Assembly (NCBI GenBank): GCA_964538615.1
Contig: CAZIGK010000023.1
Coordinates: forward strand, 1 to 29,176
Reading direction: 5' to 3'
Source: CAZIGK01 sp964538615
Lineage (GTDB): Bacteria; Pseudomonadota; Alphaproteobacteria; Rickettsiales; RI-342
Length of the DNA stretch: 29,176 nucleotides
A program made the position numbers and the translations under genes. This document shows, one piece after another, positions 1 to 7,723 of the stretch (position 1 is its first letter; the number at the start of each line of letters is the position of its first letter). The notes under the pieces are model-generated. The model was not told the origin of the DNA. It did no database searches and was given only the letters and a program-made list of their open reading frames with translations.

Positions 1-540
1 CGGCTTGCTAGCCTCGCTGCGCGTCGGGGCTAAAGCCCCTCTCACTGCGTTCGCTGAAGGCGGCGGCCTCCTTGCCGCCGTTCTTGCCTCTTGCGTTGGT
101 CATAAATCCCCGTCATGCCTGCGTAGGCAGGCATCCACGGCAAACCTTTCCTTGGCTTCGCTCGGCTTGCTAGCCTCGCTGCGCGTCGGGGCTGAAGCCC
201 CTCTCACTGCGCTCACTAAAGGGTTCGGACTCCTGTCCTCACTTCCTGTCCCTCGCAAAAATTATTCCTTGGCTCCGCTCGGCTTGCTAGCCTCGCTGCG
301 CGTCGGCACTGCGTGCCTCTCGTTTCACTCGCTAAAGGGTTCGGACTCCTGTCCTCACGTCTTGTCCCAATGACTTAAATACATCTCGTCATGCCTGCGT
401 AGGCAGGCATCCACGGTAAACCTTTCCTTGGCTTCGCTCGGCTTGCTAGCCTCGCTGCGCGTCGGGGCTGAAGCCCCTCTCACTGCGCTCACTAAAGGGT
501 TCGGACTCCTGTCCTCACGTCTTGTCCCCCGCGCAAATAC
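1..540. repeat. Cluster of composite intergenic repeats
   Basis: This non-coding stretch downstream of purA is built from repeated modules. The segment 111-242 recurs at 387-518 with one mismatch that I can see (141/417). It begins with a 30-bp palindromic module (111-140, 387-416) centred on TGCCTGCGTAGGCAGGCA. A second module, CGGCTTGCTAGCCTCGCTGC, starts at 1, 163, 280 and 439, followed by short inverted repeats such as GGGGCTGAAGCCCC. A third, GC-rich hairpin module lies near 58-80. The same modules recur at 20460-20650 and 22635-22826. Open frames cross it on both strands, but they consist only of repeat and carry no gene signal. It may also end the purA transcript. The class resembles REP or MITE-like elements of proteobacteria; the exact family is not recognised. 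Confidence 0.9.
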
Positions 541-549
541 AGACACCCC

Positions 550-1842
550 TTAATCCGCAAACGGATCCAACATCAAAATCGTATCATCCCGCTCCGGCGA
601 GGTAGAAAGAATCGCAATCGGCGCTTCAATCAACTCCTCAATCCGCTTCACATATTTAATGGCCGTGGCAGGCAATTCCGCCCAGCTTCGCGCTCCTTGC
701 GTGCTTTCGCTCCAGCCTTCAATCTCTTCATAAATGGGCTGCGCTTTTGCCTGCAACCGCTGATCCGCTGGCAAATACGGGTATTGCACGCCATCCACCA
801 TGTACCCGGTACAAATTTTCAGGCTTTCCAACCCATCCAACACATCCAGCTTGGTTAAGCAAATCCCGTTAATGCCAGATATTTTGACCGTCTGACGCAC
901 CAGTGCCGCATCAAACCACCCACAACGTCGCGCACGTCCGGTCACGGTACCAAACTCACGCCCGCGCTCGCCGATACGTTGGCCAATTGCATCCTGCAAC
1001 TCGGTGGGGAAAGGCCCGCTACCCACCCGTGTGGTGTAGGCTTTGGTAATCCCCAGCACATACCCCACTGCATGGTACCCAATGCCAGACCCAACCGATG
1101 CCATGCCTGCCACCGTATTAGAGGATGTCACAAACGGGTAGGTGCCAAAATCCACATCCAGCAGCGAACCCTGCGCCCCTTCAAACAAAATGCGCTTACC
1201 TGCACGGCGCACTTCATCCAGCCGTCGCCACACCGGCTCCGCAAAGGGTAGAATCTTCGGCGCCACCTCCAGCAATGGCTCCAGCAGGCTGTCACGGCTC
1301 ACCGGCTCACTGCCCCAGCCTTTCAGCAAGGCATTATGGTGGAACAGCAGGTTATCAATTTTTTCTTCCAGCAAATCACGGTCCGCCAAATCACAAACAC
1401 GGATAGCCCGACGCGCCACCTTATCCTCATAAGCCGGGCCAATACCGCGACCCGTTGTGCCAATTTTGGCGTTGCCACGTGCCGCTTCTGCCGCCAGATC
1501 CAACTGCGAGTGAATGGGCAGAATCAACGGTGCATTTTCCGCAATCCGTAGATTTTCCGGGGTAATGTCCACCCCCTGCCCCTGAATTTTCTCAATCTCT
1601 TTCAGCAACTCCCACGGGTTAATCACCACCCCATTGCCAATGATGGAAAGTTTGCCCGGACGCACCACGCCGGATGGCAACAAACTCAGCTTATACACCT
1701 TGCCATCAATCACCAACGTGTGCCCGGCATTATGCCCACCCTGAAAGCGTACAATCACATCCGCCCGCTCAGAGAGCCAGTCAACCACCTTGCCTTTGCC
1801 TTCATCTCCCCATTGGGAACCAATAACAACCACGTTGGTCAT
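550..1842 (-). CDS. purA: Adenylosuccinate synthetase
   Basis: This cytoplasmic GTP-dependent enzyme joins IMP and aspartate to make adenylosuccinate, the first committed step from IMP to AMP. The 430-residue length is normal for the family. The N-terminal signature with G-D-E-G-K-G-K is at residues 12-18 and contains the catalytic Asp13. The G-G-H-N-A-G-H-T motif at 35-42 contains the catalytic His41. An IMP-binding segment with T-T-G-R-G-I-G-P follows near residue 130, and a T-K-L-D guanine-recognition motif lies near residue 330. The ATG at 1842 overlaps the hisZ stop by four bases (ATGA), so the two are probably translationally coupled. hisZ-purA adjacency is common in proteobacteria. The repeat cluster begins just past the stop. 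Confidence 0.98.
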   Translation of the reverse strand: MTNVVVIGSQWGDEGKGKVVDWLSERADVIVRFQGGHNAGHTLVIDGKVYKLSLLPSGVVRPGKLSIIGNGVVINPWELLKEIEKIQGQGVDITPENLRIAENAPLILPIHSQLDLAAEAARGNAKIGTTGRGIGPAYEDKVARRAIRVCDLADRDLLEEKIDNLLFHHNALLKGWGSEPVSRDSLLEPLLEVAPKILPFAEPVWRRLDEVRRAGKRILFEGAQGSLLDVDFGTYPFVTSSNTVAGMASVGSGIGYHAVGYVLGITKAYTTRVGSGPFPTELQDAIGQRIGERGREFGTVTGRARRCGWFDAALVRQTVKISGINGICLTKLDVLDGLESLKICTGYMVDGVQYPYLPADQRLQAKAQPIYEEIEGWSESTQGARSWAELPATAIKYVKRIEELIEAPIAILSTSPERDDTILMLDPFAD

Positions 1843-3035
1843 GCGTCTTCTCCATTCAGCGTCAAGGCAGAGGCCGTGTTAGGCGTGGGGTGAATCTGGC
1901 CATCCCACCAGTAAAAGTGACAATGATTGCTCTGGGCAACCTCGGCCAGCGCGGCTGCATCCCGCTGGGTGGCTCCTTCTGCAATATCCCGCACTGTCAT
2001 ATAGCCTTCTGCCTGAAGTGCAAGCGTTTCCGCATGCGAAAGCGCCGCCGGCACCAGCACATGCGCTGGCTGTGGAGGCACCGGCAAAATAGGCAATAAC
2101 TGATTGATATAAACGGTAAAACCAATGGCTGCCGTACGCCGGTCAAACGCCACCAGATACCGTCCACCCCGCCCAATTTCTCCTTCAATCCCCGCTGCAA
2201 ACAGGGAAAAACTAATCCCGTTATGATACTCATAGCCGCGCATTTCGGTGGCATCCAGCGTCAGGTTCACGTCCGGTATGGCGGCCTGCACCTGCTCCAC
2301 GACATCTGCCAGCCGTTGACACAGGCTTTCTGCTGCCTGCGGCAATTCCAGCGACAGTAGTTTCGGCAACATCAACTGTACCGGCCCGGTATGCTCCGTC
2401 AGCAACACCAGTGTACGTTGCAACTTTTCCGGCAATCCATCCAACTGGTTGACTGCTTTGTGCGCCAGCGAGGTCAACACCCGGCTGCGCTTGGTAGAAA
2501 CAATATCATAGGCCTGCAACAACAGCTCGGTCAGGCGTGGCAGGTTCAAATCCACCGTAATGCGTTTCACCCCCACCTGTTGCAGGCAGGTCACCGCAAT
2601 AATAATGGCTTCGGCATCTGCTTCTGCCGTATCCACGCCAATCAATTCCGCACCCGCCTGCCGAAACTGGCGGGAAGGGTTAATGGCACTGGCCTTGGTA
2701 ATGACCGTGCTACCACTGTAGCACAGGCGCAAGGGTCGTGGCGCATCACTCAGGCGCGTCAACGCAATCCGGCCAATCTGCATGGTCATATCTGCCCGCA
2801 AGCCCATCAACTGCTGCGATGCCGGATCCATCACCCGAAACGTCAGTTGATCCATTTTGCTGCTGAAATGATTGTTCAGCAAACTTTCTTCAAACTCCAA
2901 CATGGGGGGGGATACCCGCGCATACCCAAACCGTTGCAGGCATGCCATGGTCTGGCGCAGCAAATGCGCTTCAAAGGAGGCATAAGGCGGGAGCAGATCG
3001 TAAAAACCCGTAGGCAGTAAGGCTTTGGAATCCAT
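1839..3035 (-). CDS. hisZ: ATP phosphoribosyltransferase regulatory subunit HisZ
   Basis: HisZ is a class II histidyl-tRNA-synthetase-like protein without aminoacylation activity. It pairs with the short form of HisG to make and regulate ATP phosphoribosyltransferase, the first step of histidine synthesis. The N-terminus (LLPTGFYDLLPPYA) and the segment with M-D-P-A, then L-R-A-D-M-T, are the family's class II fold signatures. A later G-R-G-G-R-Y matches the motif 3 region. The frame stays open to 3176, but the extra 47 residues have no family character. I chose the ATG at 3035, giving 398 residues; no strong ribosome-binding site precedes it. An eight-base G run at 2904-2911 lies in the gene without breaking the frame. 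hisG is not in this window. Confidence 0.93.
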   Translation of the reverse strand: MDSKALLPTGFYDLLPPYASFEAHLLRQTMACLQRFGYARVSPPMLEFEESLLNNHFSSKMDQLTFRVMDPASQQLMGLRADMTMQIGRIALTRLSDAPRPLRLCYSGSTVITKASAINPSRQFRQAGAELIGVDTAEADAEAIIIAVTCLQQVGVKRITVDLNLPRLTELLLQAYDIVSTKRSRVLTSLAHKAVNQLDGLPEKLQRTLVLLTEHTGPVQLMLPKLLSLELPQAAESLCQRLADVVEQVQAAIPDVNLTLDATEMRGYEYHNGISFSLFAAGIEGEIGRGGRYLVAFDRRTAAIGFTVYINQLLPILPVPPQPAHVLVPAALSHAETLALQAEGYMTVRDIAEGATQRDAAALAEVAQSNHCHFYWWDGQIHPTPNTASALTLNGEDA

Positions 3036-3207
3036 GAACGGCACTTTATGATAAAGCTGAATGACCAATGGAAAAACAACGATCCTCCGGACAACTCTAC
3101 CCTGAGGAAGAAGGCGCACGGCTACCCGTGCCTGTTTTTCCGGCTGAATGCAAGCATAGACACTGCTCTTGCGCAAGTTTTAGTTTATTGCTATCCATGT
3201 CCGCGCT

Positions 3208-3243
3208 CGGAGAGGGTGGGGCACTCCGCGGCAACCCTCTCCG
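3208..3243. promoter_or_regulatory. 10-bp inverted repeat between hisZ and the efflux operon
   Basis: CGGAGAGGGT at 3208-3217 is the perfect reverse complement of ACCCTCTCCG at 3234-3243, with a 16-base loop. It lies in the 239-bp gap between the divergent hisZ and efflux genes, about 30 bases before the likely start of the efflux operon. It could be a regulator site or a leader hairpin. No linked regulator is seen next to it. Confidence 0.45.
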
Positions 3244-3274
3244 TCATGCGGAGAGAACACACCACCCCTATGCG

Positions 3275-4444
3275 ATGAAAGCACAAGCCATGCACCCTCG
3301 CTTTGCCCGCCCCGCTTTGCAACAGATACGCTCTGGCCGCACCTATCGCTGGCTGCGCCAACGCCCCATGTTTACGCTGTTCGCACTCGTCGCCCTGTGG
3401 ATGCTCTCTGGCCTGTTTTCCTCACCCGATGACACAAATCAGCGCACGGAACAAACCTCGGATGCCTTTTTAGTGCAAGCAGACACCAGCCGCGCCCAAA
3501 CCATTGACACGCAGGTCATCGCCTATGGCAAAACAGAGCCGGAACGTCAGGTCTCCCTTCAGGCAGAAGTCGATGGTACGGTTAAGCAACTCCTGACGCA
3601 GGAAGGACAACGGGTCAAGGCAGGAGATGCTATCGTGGCCTTAAACGTGGAAGACCGTGCTGCATCTCTGGCGGAAGCACAGGCGCTCCTCACCCAGAAA
3701 CGCACCGAATATACGGCCGCCGCTGCGCTCTATAAAAAAGGCTACACGGCCAAAACCACCCGCACCGCCCGCGAAGCTGAGCTGAACGCCGCCCGCGCCC
3801 AACTGGAGCGTGCGCGCCTGAACGTGGAAAAGCTGGCCATTACCGCTCCCTTTGATGGTCGCATCGAGCAACTGGATGTGGAAAAAGGCAGTCGTTTGCA
3901 AAAGCAGCAAACGGCTGTCGCCCTGATTGTGGATATGGATCCCCTCATCGTCCGGCTGAATGTCTCAGAGTTTGAGGTCAATGCCATTCACACGGGCATG
4001 CCCGCAGACGTCACCCTGATGGATGGACAGACCTATCAGGGAACCGTGCGCTTTGTCGGTAGTGTCGGTGCAGAGGATATTCAAACCTTCCGGGTAGAAA
4101 TTGCCATCCCCAATCCGGACTATACCCTTCAGGCAGGACTCAGCACCGAGGTACGCATCATCACCGGACAAACACAGGCGCACTTTCTTTCACCTTCCGT
4201 ATTGGTGCTGGATGATGATGGCAATGTCGGCGTACATGTGCTGGATGACACCCATACCGCCCATTTCACCCCCATTCGCATTGTACGGGATGCTCAGGAT
4301 GGCATGTGGCTGGCAGGCCTGCCGGAACAGGCAACCATCGCCACCCGTGGTACGGCCTTTATTCACGACGGACAAAAAGTACGCGTCAAACAAATCTCTT
4401 CGTCTCCGGCTGAAACCAAAGAGACACAGCAGGTAGCCCCATGA
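3275..4444 (+). CDS. RND efflux periplasmic adaptor (membrane fusion protein, HlyD/AcrA family)
   Basis: This protein probably bridges the inner-membrane pump encoded next to it and an outer-membrane channel. The frame is open from 3068, but the first 69 residues lack family character, so I take the ATG at 3275 (389 residues). A basic N-terminus and one membrane anchor at about residues 31-50 are followed by the biotinyl-lipoyl half-motif (V-S-L-Q-A-E-V-D-G-T-V), an alpha-hairpin of about 60 residues rich in Ala, Glu and Arg, and the second half-motif (I-T-A-P-F-D-G-R-I). A beta-barrel with L-I-V-R-L-N-V-S comes next. The stop overlaps the pump start by four bases (ATGA), indicating coupling. 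No outer-membrane channel gene follows. The substrate is unknown. Confidence 0.93.
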   Translation: MKAQAMHPRFARPALQQIRSGRTYRWLRQRPMFTLFALVALWMLSGLFSSPDDTNQRTEQTSDAFLVQADTSRAQTIDTQVIAYGKTEPERQVSLQAEVDGTVKQLLTQEGQRVKAGDAIVALNVEDRAASLAEAQALLTQKRTEYTAAAALYKKGYTAKTTRTAREAELNAARAQLERARLNVEKLAITAPFDGRIEQLDVEKGSRLQKQQTAVALIVDMDPLIVRLNVSEFEVNAIHTGMPADVTLMDGQTYQGTVRFVGSVGAEDIQTFRVEIAIPNPDYTLQAGLSTEVRIITGQTQAHFLSPSVLVLDDDGNVGVHVLDDTHTAHFTPIRIVRDAQDGMWLAGLPEQATIATRGTAFIHDGQKVRVKQISSSPAETKETQQVAP

Positions 4445-7400
4445 TTACCCTGATTCGGGCAGCCCTCCAGCGGGAACGGACTGTCATCCTGCTGTTCGCC
4501 ATGCTGCTCATCAGCGGCATGCTCAGCTATCTTTCCATTCCCAAAGAATCGGAACCGGATATCGTGGTTCCCATCATCTATACTACCCTGCGGCTGGAAG
4601 GTGTCGCCCCGGAAGATGCGGAACGGCTACTGGTACGCCCCATGGAAAAAACCCTCGCCAGCATCGAAGGCATCAAGGAGATGACCAGCCACGCTTACGA
4701 AGGCGGCGCCTCCGTCATGCTGGAGTTTTATGCCGGCTTCAATAGTGATAAGGCGCTGGCCGATGTGCGGGAAAAAGTGGACGAAGCCCGCGCAGAACTC
4801 CCTGCCGAACTGGATGAAGAACCCAAAATCACCGAAGTGAATATCAGTCTGTTTCCGGTCGTAAATGTGATTTTACACGGCAACCTGTCAGATCGCCAGC
4901 TCATCGCTACCGCCCGGGAATTACGTGACCGCATCGAAACCCTCTCCGGTGTCCTGAACGCAGAAATTGCGGGCAACCGGGAAGATATGCTGGAAATTGA
5001 AATAGACCCGGCACTGGTACAAACCTATGCTATTTCCCCGCAGGAAAGCTTTGGCCTCGTGACCCGCAATAACGTGCTCATCGCCGCCGGACGCATGGAT
5101 ACCGGTAAGGGCGGTTACAGCCTAAAAGTGCCCGGCCTGCTGGAAGATGTGCAGCAATTCCTGAACGTCCCTATCAAAGTGCGTGGTGATCGGGTCATAC
5201 GCCTGCGGGATATCGCCCGCGTCCGCCGCACCTTCAAAGACCCAACCGGGTTCGCTCGCGTGAACGGTGAACCCGCCGTTGCACTGGAAGTGAGCAAACG
5301 CACGGGAGAAAACCTTATTGATACCGTCAGTGCCGTGCGTCAGGTGGTAGCGGACATGCAACCCTACTTCCCCGCAGGCTTAAAAGTCACCTTCTCGCAG
5401 GATAAATCCGACCAGATCCGGGATATGCTGCATGATCTGGAAAATAACGTCATTCTGGCCATTTTGCTGGTCATGACCGTGGTATGGCTGGTGATGGGAG
5501 GGCGTTCCGCCAGCCTGATGACCCTCACTATTCCCGGTGCGTTTTTCATGGGCATAGTGTTTCTGGCATTGGCAGGCTTTACCATGAATATCGTGGTGCT
5601 GTTCAGCCTGATTATGGCCATTGGCATGCTGGTGGATGCCGGTATCGTGGTCTGCGAATTTGCGGATCGTAAATTGCACCGTGGTATGTCACCCCATCAT
5701 GCCTATGGTGTCGCAGCCCGACGTATGGCATGGCCGGTGATTTCCTCCACCGCCACCACCTTAATGGTCTTCCTGCCTCTGTTATTCTGGCCGGGCATTG
5801 TCGGCGGTTTTATGAAATACATGCCCATTACCCTCATCGTCACCCTGACCGGCTCACTGGTCATGGCACTGATTGTGCTGCCGGTCATCGGCTCGGTGCT
5901 GGGGCGCTGGTACCAGCGCCGGCAAAACGCCGCCGCCATGACTTTGCCCACCCCCGAAGAACCAGACGATGATGGCAGCGGCAGCGATTGGGATGGCAGC
6001 CTGCACAGTCTGCACCCCCTTACCCGCCGCTATGCTCTGCTGCTGGATAAATCACTGCTACGCCCCGGTCGAACCGTCCTGGCGGTTATTGCTTTGATGG
6101 CAGGCATCGTGGTCGCGTACAGCATGCTTGGCAAAGGGGTGGAGTTTTTTCCGGATATTGAACCTGAAAATCTTTCCGTTCTGGTGCATGCACGCGGCAA
6201 CCTGTCCATGGAGGAACGGGATGAAGCGGTCAAAGCGGTGGAACAACGCATCCGACAAGTGCAGGAGGATCTTCGGGTCGTCTATGGCAATACCGGCACC
6301 TTCCGTAACCGCGATACGGCGGAAGATGTCATCGGCATCATTCAGCTAGAGTTAAAACACTGGCAATCCCGCCGCAAAGCCCACGCCATTATTAAAGATC
6401 TGGAATGGCTCACCCGCGACGTCGCAGGCGTGCATGTGGAAGTGCGGCAAGAACAGGGTGGCCCAAGTCAGGGCAAACCCATCCAGCTCAACCTGCGTAG
6501 CCGCACACCGGAAGCACTGGATGCTGCAGCCACGCAGGTACGCAACGCTATGCATGCCATCGGCGGCTTCAAGGACATCGAAGACAGCCGCCCCATCCCC
6601 GCCATTGAATGGCAATTACAAGTGGATCGGGAAATGGCCGCCCGCTATGGTCTGGATATTCAGCAAGCTGGTAACTTCATTAAGCTCATCAGCAATGGCA
6701 TCATCGCGGATCGCTATCGGCCAGATGATGCGGATGATGAAGTGGATGTGATAGTGCGCTTCCCGAAAGACCACCGTAACCTCAGCGAGCTGGAACGCCT
6801 GCGCGTTATCGGTACGGAAGGCCAATCCGTTCCCCTCAGCAGCATTATCACGCAAACCGCAGCCCCCACCACCAGCCAGATCATCCGAACCGATCAGGTA
6901 CGCGTGGTGCAAATCAAGGCCGATGTGGAAGCCGGCCTGCTGCCGGATACTCAGGCGCAAAAATTACAACGCTATTTTCAGGAACATTCAGATAGCTGGG
7001 ATAACCGGGTTGAAATCGCCTTCAAAGGGGAACAGGAAGACCAACAGGAAGCCAGCTCCTTCCTTGCCACCGCTTTCATTCTCGCGCTGTTTGGCATGTA
7101 TGTCATCATGCTCACCCAGTTCAATAGCCATTACCAAACCGCCATCGTCATGAGCGCCGTCTTTTTTTCCACCGGCGGCGTCTTTCTGGGCTTGCTGGTC
7201 ACAGCCCAGCCCTTTGGCATTGTGATGTGCGGGGTCGCGGTGATTTCGCTAGCTGGCATTGTCGTGAATAATAATATTATCTTCATTGATACTTATCAGC
7301 ATTTGCTCCGCAGCGGCATGGATGTCCCAACCGCCCTCATGCATACGGGCGTTGAACGGCTACGCCCTATTCTGCTCACCGCAGGCACCACCGTTTTAGG

Positions 7401-7611
7401 GCTGGTTCCCATGGTCATCGGTATGAATATTGACTTCGCCGGACGCTCCATCACCTTCGGTGCTCCATCTTCGCAATGGTGGACACAACTCTCCACCGGG
7501 GTTGCAGGTGGACTCACGTTTGCCACCCTGCTCACGCTGTTTTTCACGCCCAGCCTGTTATTACTGGGGCATCGGTTCAGCCATCGCCGCCGCCAGAAAA
7601 CCTCCGGCTAA
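4441..7611 (+). CDS. RND family efflux pump, inner-membrane transporter (AcrB-like)
   Basis: At 1056 residues this is a full-length RND permease driven by proton import. The first membrane helix is at about residues 15-33, followed by the porter domain. A helix bundle then carries G-M-L-V-D-A-G-I-V-V near residues 396-405, a second periplasmic domain follows, and the last helices include G-I-V-V-N-N-N-I-I near 939-947. Two features differ from AcrB. The paired aspartates of helix 4 are reduced to one (Asp399, then Ala400), and the helix 10 lysine region is V-V-N-N-N. The N-N form is common in RND subfamilies other than AcrB. It is coupled to the adaptor gene. Drug, metal or lipid export cannot be separated from sequence alone. 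Confidence 0.95.
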   Translation: MITLIRAALQRERTVILLFAMLLISGMLSYLSIPKESEPDIVVPIIYTTLRLEGVAPEDAERLLVRPMEKTLASIEGIKEMTSHAYEGGASVMLEFYAGFNSDKALADVREKVDEARAELPAELDEEPKITEVNISLFPVVNVILHGNLSDRQLIATARELRDRIETLSGVLNAEIAGNREDMLEIEIDPALVQTYAISPQESFGLVTRNNVLIAAGRMDTGKGGYSLKVPGLLEDVQQFLNVPIKVRGDRVIRLRDIARVRRTFKDPTGFARVNGEPAVALEVSKRTGENLIDTVSAVRQVVADMQPYFPAGLKVTFSQDKSDQIRDMLHDLENNVILAILLVMTVVWLVMGGRSASLMTLTIPGAFFMGIVFLALAGFTMNIVVLFSLIMAIGMLVDAGIVVCEFADRKLHRGMSPHHAYGVAARRMAWPVISSTATTLMVFLPLLFWPGIVGGFMKYMPITLIVTLTGSLVMALIVLPVIGSVLGRWYQRRQNAAAMTLPTPEEPDDDGSGSDWDGSLHSLHPLTRRYALLLDKSLLRPGRTVLAVIALMAGIVVAYSMLGKGVEFFPDIEPENLSVLVHARGNLSMEERDEAVKAVEQRIRQVQEDLRVVYGNTGTFRNRDTAEDVIGIIQLELKHWQSRRKAHAIIKDLEWLTRDVAGVHVEVRQEQGGPSQGKPIQLNLRSRTPEALDAAATQVRNAMHAIGGFKDIEDSRPIPAIEWQLQVDREMAARYGLDIQQAGNFIKLISNGIIADRYRPDDADDEVDVIVRFPKDHRNLSELERLRVIGTEGQSVPLSSIITQTAAPTTSQIIRTDQVRVVQIKADVEAGLLPDTQAQKLQRYFQEHSDSWDNRVEIAFKGEQEDQQEASSFLATAFILALFGMYVIMLTQFNSHYQTAIVMSAVFFSTGGVFLGLLVTAQPFGIVMCGVAVISLAGIVVNNNIIFIDTYQHLLRSGMDVPTALMHTGVERLRPILLTAGTTVLGLVPMVIGMNIDFAGRSITFGAPSSQWWTQLSTGVAGGLTFATLLTLFFTPSLLLLGHRFSHRRRQKTSG

Positions 7612-7655
7612 CCGCCAAATCATATACCAGATGTAGTTGGCAGATAATAACTTAA

Positions 7656-7694
7656 CAGGATTTTAAGTATCCTGCGACAAGATGTAGTATCTTG
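7656..7694. promoter_or_regulatory. Two adjacent inverted repeats between pump and pseudokinase genes
   Basis: CAGGAT (7656-7661) pairs with ATCCTG (7669-7674), and CAAGAT (7678-7683) pairs with ATCTTG (7689-7694). In addition AGATGTAGT occurs twice in direct orientation, at 7629-7637 and 7680-7688. This 112-bp gap separates the pump stop from the next gene. The repeats could end the efflux transcript or act as regulator sites for the downstream pair. No clear T run follows the stems. Confidence 0.4.
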
Positions 7695-7723
7695 TATTCT
7701 ATCGGTATGCATAAGGAGATCAG

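Noticed and set aside
5..373. Open frame of 122 codons at the left edge
   Set aside because: It is made of the composite repeat modules and repeats itself internally. There is no ribosome-binding site or gene-like composition.
1839..1842. Four-base overlap of hisZ and purA
   Set aside because: This is an ordinary coupled gene arrangement in proteobacteria.
2904..2911. Eight-base G run in hisZ, and a similar C run in the pseudokinase gene (8164-8171), as phase-variation switches
   Set aside because: Both genes keep intact full-length frames. Runs of eight are short, and neither product is a surface antigen.
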